Of a DNA stretch of 64,000 nt, positions 43,201 through 52,470 are shown in pieces (the first letter of the stretch is position 1; every line of letters starts with the position of its first letter). The DNA is from Diplonema papillatum (lineage: Eukaryota; Euglenozoa; Diplonemea; Diplonemida; Diplonemidae), in assembly GCA_030068145.1 (NCBI GenBank), contig JAPJBO010000026.1:124001-188000 (forward strand). Reading direction: 5' to 3'. The position numbers and the translations under genes were made by a program. The notes beneath the pieces are model-generated. The model was given only the letters and a program-made list of their open reading frames with translations. It did no database searches and had not been told where the DNA came from.

Positions 43201-43587
43201 GATCACATGTTACGTGAAATCATTTCACAAGTAGCGACACAACGACAAGATGCACGGTGCATTTCCTCCCCTGTTGTCAGTCGCAACTGGACGTGTTGAA
43301 CGGGTACGTCCGCACTGAACCCACCAATGGGCTACAACACAATTGATGAATATCACTAACTCTAACTTTGCGATCTTGCAACTGGCGGCGTTCTCGAGTA
43401 CTTTCCACGAAGCAGGCGTTTCTTCAAGAAACAAGACGCGTCACCCAACAGCCAACCACATGTGAATGATGAGGGGAAGGAATTGTTTTCCGTTGAACGC
43501 TCTGCCCCTGACGTTTGTCAGGACGCAAGGAAACGCAGTGGATGGCCCCGTGACGCGTTCTCATTTCCTCCAACAACTGCATGTTTG

Positions 43588-43712
43588 GGAATAGTTGAGT
43601 TGCAGCTCTTGACAAAGATAGATGGAAAAAAGAAGCTTTCGCATTTCGTGGGTAGCACAAACTCAAGAGGTCTAGTCAACTATTCCCTGCAGTATTAGCA
43701 TACTTTCAATAA
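43588..43712. repeat. Dispersed repeat R3, copy c (internally deleted)
   Basis: Carries GAATAGTTGAGTTGCAGC and CTTGACAAAGATAGATGG, then jumps to CGTGGGTAGCACAAACTCAA and CTATTCCCTGCAGTATTAGC, missing the G-rich centre of the other copies. Confidence 0.8.
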
Positions 43713-44519
43713 TAAAAAACTGCTGACCGCGAACCCGGGTTCACAAGCAACATATTTCGCATGTGCGCTGCTGAATCTGCGGGAGTAGAGCCGGCGCGCG
43801 TGCTGGGGTGGAGCCTCGTTGAACCAAGGTATTCTTCAAGCGAGGCCACGGAAGCATAAGGAAAAAAAGGAGACGGGACGGAAGACGAGAAGGGTCCGAT
43901 TGCACTTATGCGGGCAGAAGGAAGAGAACAATTTTCCGGAGTTGGGGAGCGTGCACCTGATCTCCGCGAAGTCGCTACGACGGACGAATGATGACAAAAT
44001 ACTGCATGCAGCAAGAAGGTAAACCCACGCCCTCCCCTCTCTTGGGGGGCGGGCTTCCCGTGCTGGGCAATTTCAGTCGTCGGACTCGCTTAACCTTTTT
44101 TACGTGCAACCGTTGTTCCGGAAACGTTCCCCGCAAGTACAACTGTACGATTAAAAGAGAGGGGACCGTGTTGCACTCTGCCACGTCGCTCTGTGGATCT
44201 CTGCAAGGATGGTTGAATGGGCGCACGTGCTGACGCGTGTGCGTCGGCTGCTTAACCAGCAAAATTGGCGAGGGTGTTTCGGTTGGGACTGTTTGCTTGA
44301 AAAAGTAAAACGGCGCGGCAACAGCTCGCCGTTTCGGCGGTCGGACTACGATACCATCAGTGTGTGCGTGTGTGTGTGTAAATGCGTGACGCAAAATCTG
44401 CTTGTTTTCTGGCGTTGTGCAATGTAGCCGACGTCTCCCGGATCCAAAGCAAGGTGTCGCAATATCGGGGCGCACGTTAAGTCGTGTCGTGCGATCCCAA
44501 GGGCAGAAGAAGCCGCCCT

Positions 44520-45660
44520 TCATTCGACGGTATCCGTTGCTGCTAACATGAGTCCGTCCATCGACATGCTCTCGGAAAGCATCTCGTCGCATAGATCGAG
44601 CATATTTCGGATTCTGCGGGGGTTTTGTGTTACCGTCAATCCCGGGGGACGATCGTTTACTTTTTTGTACAAGCACCTGCTTTGAAGGAAATACTTGAGA
44701 CGCAACAAAAAAGAAGATCAATTGAAATCCACACTCGAACGAGAACGTGTGCGGCGCGGAGAACTGGTCTCGCAATCAGGAAAGTCTTCTTCGGATACAT
44801 TCGAACAAGTGTTCAGTCAAGAGATAGCGCACGCCATCGCGTCGCACAAAAAAGGCAACGCCACACCTTAAGAACGAGGTCTTCCGCTGGTCAATCAAAA
44901 TGGGGCGGATCGTGCACGGGACATACTGCGAGCAGTAAGGCCCGCGAAGGAGGCACATGTTCGACGAAAACGGCCGGTTGCCGGGCTCCGCGCAGGGGTG
45001 CGCCAGGTGTTGCTCGTCGGGAGACGAGAGCCCCGCGCTGCTCCCCGAAGACACCGCAGCCGGGGCCGCCTCCGCGGAGTCGGGCCCCGCCAGCAGGGCG
45101 CCGGGTTTCGATTCGACCGCGGGGAGCGCGGGGGCGTGTCCCTGCGAGCTGGCGTTCGACGAGCTCGACGGCGTTTTCGCGGCGGTCATCTGCAGCGGCG
45201 ACGTGGACAACACCGGCGCCCACGATCCCCTCGCCGGCGAGATCGACCCCGGAACAATCAACGCCTCGATCCACGTCAGCACGCGGGCCAACCACTGGAA
45301 CCCGCTGGTGGCTACGAGGCACCCGTCCCGGGACACCGCCATCCGCGAGCTAGTCAACCGGATCATCCACTGGCTCTCGCCTCGCTGCACCTGCAAGCTG
45401 AACGGCATCAACGCCGCGACGCTTGGGCACTGCTCTTCGATGTAGAACGCGCAAAGTGGCACCAAGGAGAGGCTGACGTGCCGCAGCGTGAGGATGCACT
45501 CGAGCTCGACGAAGTCGAGGATCAAAAACCAGACCTCCCGCGGCACCCACAGGGCGGAGCCCAGCCGGGACCGAAGCCGCTCTCCGCGCCCGCGCTGGGA
45601 GGGCTCCTCGCCGAAGTTGCTGCAGATCGCGGCCGGCACCCGCTTGCGCACCCGGTTCAT
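44520..45660 (-). CDS. Probable F-box protein, two exons
   Basis: The first ATG (45660) lies after a CCCCCCCGTGCAG acceptor. Exon 45660-44927 ends at CA|GTATGT; exon 44613-44520 follows CCCCCGCAG and completes a Gln codon, giving 275 residues. Residues 36-80 (ALWVPREVWFLILDFVELECILTLRHVSLSLVPLC) match the pattern of an F-box: Leu-Pro-like start, WxxIL, then a second amphipathic helix. After it, MAVSRDGCLVATSG resembles one blade of a WD-type propeller, then a Ser/Ala-rich linker and the exon 2 helix IRNMLDLCDEMLSESM. It may serve as a substrate adaptor of an SCF ubiquitin ligase. The F-box is called by pattern, not alignment. Confidence 0.6.
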
Positions 45661-45731
45661 CCCGCTGGCGGCTCCGAGGGCGCCGCCGGCGGGGGGCGCC
45701 GCGCGTCCGAACGGGGAGGAAATCGTCCGGG

Positions 45732-45752
45732 CTGCACGGGGGGGTTGGGCGC
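45732..45752 (-). promoter_or_regulatory. C7-GTGCAG acceptor before the F-box gene
   Basis: The minus strand reads CCAACCCCCCCGTGCAG, 71 bases before the ATG at 45660. A likely trans-splice acceptor. Confidence 0.45.
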
Positions 45753-45928
45753 CGGACTTTTTTTGGGTTCGCTGGGGCGGCGCGTGATCGAACGACTGCC
45801 CCCCTTCCTCCGCTTGACCTTCGAAGGGTTCGTTCCTCTGTTTTCTCCTTTCTTTTAGTGGCAACCCCCTTTTTTGGCTTGTTTGTCTAACCTATGGGGT
45901 TGGAATGAGAGTTGTCGACGGACTCTAC

Positions 45929-46027
45929 TCTTTGTTTGTGCGCACTTCCTTCCAACCTGTTTTGTTCATCTAACGGGAGTGTGTTTTTGTTCTTGACAAA
46001 TTGCATTTGTTAGACACAAAAAGAAAC
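45929..46027. repeat. Dispersed repeat R4, intergenic copy
   Basis: Matches 36338-36450 in the same orientation, sharing GCGCACTTCCTTCC, GTTTTTGTTCTTG and ATTGCATTTGTTAGACACAA. Confidence 0.75.
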
Positions 46028-46199
46028 GCCTAGACAATAGGCACGATCTACGCGAACTTGGGATTTTAATGCGAGGAGCAAGTTGCACCGATTTGACTTT
46101 TCGCCGAGTTTGTTCGACTAGTGCGCGTGTGGGAAGACGAACTACTTGAGACTTCGCGCGAGACTGCAAATAAATGCTCGCCCGCCAGTACCCACACAC

Positions 46200-46288
46200 C
46201 AGGCAAGAAAAGTTGCTTGCCGTGTGCGTGGGCCTTCCTTCTTTGTCAAGGCGGAACGTCGCTTGCCTCGTACACAAGAACTAGCCAT
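46200..46288 (-). CDS. Candidate first exon of a small basic protein
   Basis: The ATG at 46288 opens 29 codons of basic sequence (MASSCVRGKRRSALTKKEGP) ending at TG|GTGTGT, a strong donor for this genome in phase 2. The nearest in-phase acceptor (46163) would leave an intron of only 36 bases, so the real second exon is probably elsewhere before 45700 and was not identified. The gene lies between the PGAP1-like gene and the F-box gene on the same strand. Confidence 0.35.
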
Positions 46289-46636
46289 GCTCTTCGTGAT
46301 GACGAGGGTGACTTTACTTATTCAATGGTCTGAAGACGGGCGACGGTTGCTGCCTCGGCGAAAGGTCGTTTTGCCGTGTTCAAACGCACCCGCTTTTGCC
46401 CCCACCGAGTTTCCCAGGTCACAGCCGGACAGCCTGCGGTTTCTCAGGCCAGACCGTCGCATGACTTCACGAGACGAGAAGGTCGTTTTCATTTGTTTTT
46501 CTCTTCTATCTCTGCTTGGAGCAAGGAACGACCACGCGCATGTCGCGAGGTATCGGAGATGCGACGATCGAACTATTCACCCGAGGAGAAGGTTTCCTCC
46601 GCGTTCCGGCGAAGCGAGATACCAGACGAGGGTGAT

Positions 46637-48085
46637 CTAGGGGGTAGGTGCAGTGCGCCACATGGCGACGGCGGCTTCGATGATGGCCGCGGCGGCGAGG
46701 CAATCGACGGCAGCGGTGCTCGGGGCGAAAGACACACAGGCGAAGACGGCCGCCAGCGCCGCCAGCATCCGCGCGGCGGCGACCCACGAGGGGACGGCGC
46801 CCGCTCGGTGCTGGAGGTTCGAGCCCAGGAACAAGAGCAGCAGCGGCTCGTGGTGGTGGGACGCCGCGAGGCTCGGGTCGGCCGCGAACAAGCAGCCGAC
46901 GTGCGCGCCCTTCAGCAGCAGCCACGCTCCGACCCACTTGTCCCCGCAGAAGCAGAGATTCATAACGAACGCAGCAATGTACGAGTACAGCGCATGCACA
47001 CCCAAAGCCGACGCGAAGACCGCCACCAACACGATTAGCACTGCGAGGGAGGGTGGCGTTTGTTTCGGCAAGCATTCTTCAGCAACACACACTCACGCAC
47101 ACAGGTTGGGCCTTGGCCCGTTCAGTTCACTGGTCAATTCGTGCGTGAGCGAACCGAACAAGAAGTTCGTAGTTTTGTGTTACGTCTGTCGCCGACTGAT
47201 TATTCACTGGCGGTGCAAACTCAAACAGGTCCAGTCCAAGATTCTCTGCAGGGTTTTGCACGCTGGTCGATGAAGCGAAGTCGAAGGCAAACCTATTTTA
47301 ACAGCTCGGGAGTCGACGCGGAAGACGCGCAGCGAAGCGACCCAGAGGAGCAGGGACGGGACGAAGAACAGCGGGGCGACGTGCAAGAGCGGCAGCCGCG
47401 CGAGGACGACGGCGTGAACACCTACCGCGGCCGCGGTTCGGTGCCCAGCCGGGACGGTGCCGACTGCGTGGCGGGCGAGGACCAGGGCCGCGGCGGCGGC
47501 GGCGGCGTTCGAGGCGCCCGGCGGCAGGAATGCCGCCCACAGCGTGGCGCGCCAGAGCGGGCGGACGGATGCAGTCGTCTCGCAACCGGCGGCCTGCACG
47601 ACTGCGAGGAACGGCGGGCCGGGGGTCGATGGGTCGCCGCCGCCGAAGGCGGGGGTGCCGTCCGCCGGCAGCCGGGCTGCCACGAACTGAGCAGCGGCGC
47701 CCTGCTTCCCGCTGGGCATCACGCGGTGCCCTTCGAACACCACCGCCGCGTCGTGGGCAGGGCACGTCGAGGTTACAGTCACGCTGTAGTGCATGTGCCG
47801 CTCGGCGGCCTCCCAGAGCGTCAGCCCGAGCCGCCCGAAGCTTTGCTCGGCGGCCGCCGCAAGCGGCGAGCGCGCCGCGGTGACTGTGTACGGGACGTCG
47901 GCTGTCAGCTCGAATCCCCGCGCGAACAGAAGCAAGCCACCGGCCGCCGCGTCCCCCGCGGCGGCGGGGGCCCCCCGCCAGGACAACCCCCAGAGGCAGA
48001 GTTGCGCGCCGGCCTCGCTCGACCCGGCGCCCGCCGGCGCGGCGAAGAGCGCCAGCGCCGGAGTCAGCAGCTTCGCCGCGAACAG

Positions 48086-48116
<31 letters not shown>

Positions 48117-49228
48117 CGCCGGGCCGCGACGACGCCGGCCGCGTTTTTGTGGACGACCACCGCGAAAAAAGGAGGGCCGGCGGCGCCGCCCTGGTCGCCC
48201 GCCGCCGCCGGCGGCAGCGGCGAGCAGGCGACCTGACGGCCTCCGGCCGCCTCGCGCAGCGCGCTCAGGTCCGAAAACTCCTGCGCGGCGGCCTGCCGCT
48301 TCCGCAGCCGCCCGTGCGCGCCCTTCCAGGAGAACAGCAGCGGGAGAGGTGGGCCGGGGTCCGTGCGGAGCTTGGGGGCCTCCTTCAGCAGCGCCCCGAC
48401 GAAGCCGACGACTTGGTTGCACCACGCCATGGCCAGGTGATCGCACCCGGCGCCCATGAACAGCTCGTGGGTGGCCACGGCCGCGTAGAACGCGGCCCCA
48501 CCGCCCGCGGGCGGCGGCCGCAGGGTGTTCGAGCTGGGGACGAGCACGTCGCGGATCCCGCCGCTGAGCGAGACGACCAGCCGCGGCGCCGCACCGGCGG
48601 AGGCGGCGTCCAGGTTGCGGTGCGCCTGCCCGTACAAGGAGCGCATGCCGGGGTCGTCCAGCAGCGGGGGCTGCGCCAGGGGCGTCGAGAGCATCACGAT
48701 TAAAGGGAACGAGCAGTTTCGCAGCTCGGACGCGGCTGCCGCGGCGATGATGCCGCCCATCGAGTGGGAGACGATGTACACGTCGGGCGACTGGTAAGCC
48801 GCGCACAACTGCTCTGCGACCAGCGCGAGGTACCGAACCTGCCGCATGCCGACGTCTCCGTTCAGCGCGCTCAGCTCCTCGTCGTAGTCGACGCTGAACA
48901 CGTCGAGCGGCAGCCCCCCGTTGGCCACCACGCTGGCCACGCTGCGCACCTGCCGGTAGCTCCCCGCGTTCCCCGCTACGAACAGCACCGGCCGCGGGCT
49001 CTCGCGGTGGCGCGGCTCCTTGTCCTTCTCCAAGTACCGGAACAGCCCGTAGTTGTGCTCCTCAAACTCGCCTGAGTCCCCTTTCACGCGCTCCTTCCTC
49101 CACGCGGGGTACATGTACGTCATGTTGCACCCGGATCCGTCTTCCGGCATCGTGAAGGGAACCGACACGATTGCCGCGAACGCCGCCAACGATGCGAGCT
49201 CTATGCAGCGGTGCATCGCTCGGCCCAT
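46637..49228 (-). CDS. PGAP1-like GPI inositol-deacylase, two exons
   Basis: Exon 49228-47293 ends at ATAG|GTTTGC and exon 47040-46637 starts after CCTCGCAG. The phase-1 join gives 779 residues. Residues 9-25 are a signal anchor. LFVAGNAGSYRQVRSVAS (82-99) is the diagnostic PGAP1/Bst1 block, and SHSMGG with Ser156 is the lipase nucleophile elbow. VDYDEELSALNG fits the family's metal/substrate loop. The C-terminal part has several membrane helices (VLIVLVAVFASALGVHALYSY, ARMLAALAAVFACVSFA), one of them completed by exon 2, as in PGAP1. The enzyme removes the acyl chain from GPI inositol in the ER, which controls ER exit and quality control of GPI proteins. A (CAG)9 tract encodes nine Gln in the lumenal part. 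The ATG at 49228 is preferred because it starts the signal anchor; an earlier in-frame ATG may exist. Confidence 0.88.
48089..48115. repeat. Trinucleotide tract coding for poly-Gln
   Basis: Nine CTG on the plus strand, CAG in the sense of the PGAP1-like gene, give a run of nine Gln. Such tracts are often length-variable between strains. Confidence 0.95.
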
Positions 49229-50403
49229 GGTTACGCCGAGGGGCGAGGAGACCACGCTTTCAACGTACGCTTTTCTTCTTCGTTTCTTTTTGCGTTTTTG
49301 GTGGTCATCTCCCTTCGCTGCATGATAAATCGTTGCGCAATCCGTTCCGTGGGCGAGTTTCTGGACCCGTTCTTCATCGCGCAGGAGGGGGTGGTGCCGG
49401 CGACGATGCAAGGCGATGGGACGGGGCCCGCGTGCAGCCGAAGACCGCGAGCAGCAGCACTCTACGCAGCTTCTCTTCTTCCTCGTAGGCGTAGCTGTAG
49501 CTGTATTTCGTCAGCGCCCGTCGGCGGCTCAAGCTCAAGAGGGGTGGTTATCTCATCGGTCGGGCCCTTCCTCCAATCGTACCCGCTGCTTATCAATATG
49601 CTAACGAATCAAAAACAGAAAAGGTCTACGCCAAGGGGATTGCATCGTGCCAGACGCTAGACGGACTTTTCTCGCATCCCTGCGCAAGGCGCGCCGTCGA
49701 ACCCCGATGGGCTGCTGTTTTGCCTGGCACGTTCTACTTTCTGCCAAGTGCATGAGGGTAAGGAAACAGAGGCGCGATTTATTTGAATGAGAGAGGCGCT
49801 TTCCGAGCGTGAGACGTAACGTTTCGGCATCCGACGGACAGAAATAAGGCATAGCAATGCTATGGGCTCTCTAAACTAAAAAAGGTTTGCGGTCTTCACG
49901 CTTTGCTTGAAGTGGCACATCAGACTGAAACAGACCTAGGTGCGCTACACATGCACTACGCAGGGGGGACTATCTATTTCATTTTCGTGTAGTTTCTTTC
50001 AGAGAACCGAGACCTTCGGTACTCAACTTTTTTCCACTCGCGCGGGCTACGGGAACACAACGGTAACTCCGTTGCGACAACACAGGTCCGAATAATTAAA
50101 CTCGATTCAGCCCCAAGGGTTTCGGACGGGGGTTTAATGTTAGGCACTGCTGCCTTTCATAGGGGGGACGGGGTTGAGGTGGATGCGATTGACCGAGCAA
50201 CTGATCGGAAAAGTTCCCCACGGAAGATCAGCGGCTCTTGGTGCAGCAACTAGCTAGAGAGCCACAAGCAACCCAGGGCAAGGCTGAGAAATACAGACGC
50301 GGTCGCCCGCCTTCACTCCCGCCAGTTGTTGGTGACCATTGGTTAAGCAAAGCGACAGCAAACGGTAGTGGTGATTTGTTGCTGAGCCTAGCCCGCAGTA
50401 CAC
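49229..50403. other. Intergenic, possible stray exon
   Basis: A minus-strand segment 49737-49657 following GGCAG reads in biased codons (KVERARQNSSPSGFDGAPCA) to a stop, and could be a last exon of a gene whose first exon is unknown. The remainder is near 50% GC with no gene. Confidence 0.35.
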
Positions 50404-50534
50404 CTCAGGGCAGTGAGCAACAGGCAGAACAAGAGGAGTGGGTCGGGCGTCAGCGCATTCGTGCGACGACGCCGTACGTAGCCTGCTGACGGCGTGCTCG
50501 CTTGCTGCAAGGGAAGAGGTCGCGAAACCAGCAT
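50404..50534 (-). CDS. Candidate first exon with membrane segment
   Basis: The ATG at 50534 opens 43 codons: basic residues (YVRRRRTNALTP) then a hydrophobic run (DPLLLFCLLLTAL), ending at CTGAG|GTGTAC in phase 2. It looks like the first exon of a small single-pass protein. No second exon was identified with matching phase. Confidence 0.28.
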
Positions 50535-50646
50535 GGAAGATGTTGAAGGACTGCAGCTTGGTTTGCCCCTTTTTCACAACGAGATCTGAGGAAACAGAAC
50601 AACTGCCTTCTGCCGCATCTTCCAGCGCCTCACGGTGGGGGCTTCG

Positions 50647-51533
50647 CTACGCGCTCTCACCCGGCTGAGATGCCAACTTATGCTTAGCTCGCTGTCGTCG
50701 GTCGAGAAGCTGTGTTATGTGGATCGCATGCAAGAGGCTTCTCAAAGACAAAATACTTGGCTTGATTAGAGTGCGCTTAGGGATCCGGGTTTTAAAGATC
50801 TGCGATTTGAGCGGGCCACGAGAGGAGAATAGCGTGTGCTTTTTTGAGCTAAACGGTTCTGATGCTTCATCCCATGAAGAAATAAGAGGAGAGTTTTCTG
50901 TCTCCGTTTTTTTCGCGGGAACGTTCGTGCGACATACCTCGAGTACAAGGCCCACCCGCGGCGCGATCCACTTGGGCATCAAAAGTTCATCAGCTTCTTC
51001 TGCAGCGCCGACTTCCGCGTACAGAAGGTGAAACGGACTCGAAGCTTGCATAATCTTGCTTACCACGTCATCGATCTGCTGGGTGTTCCGGCCTTTCAGA
51101 GTGAAAGTCTTAGTGTGGTGTTGAGAAAGCACCGCCTTTCATACATGCATGATGTTGGACTGGGGGACTAGGGCCCTCTGTTTTTCGAGATTCGCGGTTC
51201 TAAGAAAAGCTAATATTTCGAGTGCTCCGGTTGACCGTTGCGGCGCTGGCGGGTCAGGGTCCTTTTTTCTGTTTTTGGCAAGATTTTCGAAAGGCGGGTG
51301 AAACAGTTTGCAGGTTTCACTGTCGGTTGAGTGGTTCCCTGCGTTTCTGTAATTTACACATCACTTTTGTACGTCCACGTTATTTCTTTCACGTTGGCAA
51401 GCCATGGGTGACTCAAGCGTCCAGGCAGTGTTGTACGCACCTTGCACCTTGTTCTTCGTCTCGGGTTTTGTAAACCGTAAACAAGTCCAGGTTGTTCTTC
51501 CGCCCCAGGTTGGCCGAAGGTGATTTCTTGCAT
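50647..51533 (-). CDS. Small protein of 108 residues, three exons
   Basis: Exons 51533-51441, 51108-50938 and 50709-50647 join in phase 0 throughout. Exon 2 (57 codons) has the clearest coding signal: TFTLKGRNTQQIDDVVSKIM, LLYAEVGAAEEADELLMPKW, APRVGLVLE. Exon 3 adds LLDRRQRAKHKLASQ and a stop. Donors AAG|GTGCGT and GAG|GTATGT and acceptor AACACAG are typical. The product is a small soluble helical protein; I do not recognise it. Exon 1 is the weak part. Its 3' half (CAAAACCCGAGACGAAGAAC) recurs near 55615-55640 in a non-coding setting, so it is either an exapted repeat or the wrong first exon. Confidence 0.55.
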
Positions 51534-51673
51534 CGTGCTTAAACTGCAGTGCTTGGATCTTTGCAGCATGCCGTTCTGATATGATGCTTGGTTCGGTTGT
51601 TATCCAGAAGCAGTGTCTCCCTCAAGGGACCCCAACCCCTAACATTATGTCCACGTCCGAATCGAAGTTCGGG

Positions 51674-51800
51674 AAAAGACAGGCGCTTCGTTTTGTTTGT
51701 GCGTGCCGGTTGATCGTTTTTCCCACTTGTATTTACCCTGTGTATATTCACGTAAGGAATTCTGATCAACCACCAAAACACGCTGCCTACGTCTTTTTAG
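51674..51800. repeat. Dispersed repeat R2, copy c
   Basis: GACAGGCGCTTCGTTTTGTT, CCCACTTGTATTTACCCTGT, CACGTAAGGAATTCTGATCA, CACGCTGCCTACGTCTTTTT; it lacks the GTTAGTACT end. Confidence 0.85.
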
Positions 51801-52264
51801 AGTTAAAGTTCGCTTGAAATTCCGGGGTTTTAGGGTCTCCGTGTGACCGTTCATGAATGGGTTCTCTTAGAGCAAGAAAGGGCTATGTGGTTACGGGTTG
51901 TATATTTAGTGCACGCTTTCGTTATGGGTTATGGCTAGCCATGTCCGGGACTGTTTGTGACCGACACCAAGTACATTCCTTCGTGGAGTGTAGTCTTGGG
52001 CCCCCCACGTTCTACGAGTTGAGCATTGAGTTCTTTAAGGTGCAAGTTGAGCAGGGGTTGCCTTGTAGCCCGTACCGGTCTGTTGTCCGCGTTTATATGT
52101 ATTTTCTCGCAGTGTGGTGCTTGGATTTCGCGGCACTTGCGGTGCTTCACGAGGTGCGGGTTGTTTCCGTCCTAAAATAAGGTTTTTTTTGGGTGGATTT
52201 GCAGGGTAAAACTGTTCGTTGCTCGCCACAGTTAAGGCACTCTGGGCACACTGGGTACCCGTGG

Positions 52265-52412
52265 TTAGTACTTTTTAGCCTGCACAATACATTGAAGGGC
52301 AACCCGCAAGATTGTTAGTACTCAAAAAGACAGGCGCTTCGCTTGTTTATGCGTGCCAGTTGATCGATTTGCCACTTGCTTTTTTTTTTGGCCCTGTTTC
52401 TTGTTTAGGTAA
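52265..52412. repeat. Dispersed repeat R2, copy d, permuted order
   Basis: Here the end segment (TTAGCCTGCACAATACATTG to GTTAGTACT) precedes the start segment (AAAAAGACAGGCGCTTCG), the reverse of the other copies. This is what a head-to-tail tandem of the unit would give after deletion of its outer halves. Confidence 0.8.
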
Positions 52413-52470
52413 GGAACTGGGCTCTTAACCCTTTATATGCGGCGGGTCAGATATCCGATATGGGGTTCAG

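Larger units (their letters stand above)
41582..44519. other. Intergenic with two R3 copies and one candidate ORF
   Basis: 41902-42096 and 43588-43712 are R3 copies; 42934-43200 is a weak candidate gene. The rest has no biased frame on either strand. Confidence 0.5.
45661..46199. other. Intergenic; R4 repeat copy
   Basis: Contains the 5' leader of the F-box gene with its acceptor and R4 copy 45929-46027. Nothing else is supported, except that the missing second exon of the candidate at 46288 should lie here. Confidence 0.5.
51534..52470. other. Intergenic with two R2 copies
   Basis: R2 copies at 51674-51800 and 52265-52412. A frame at 52150-51935 (LLNLHLKELNAQLVERGG) is protein-like but starts with a non-ATG codon and has weak bias; it could be an extra exon of the 55200-52471 gene. 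Confidence 0.4.
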
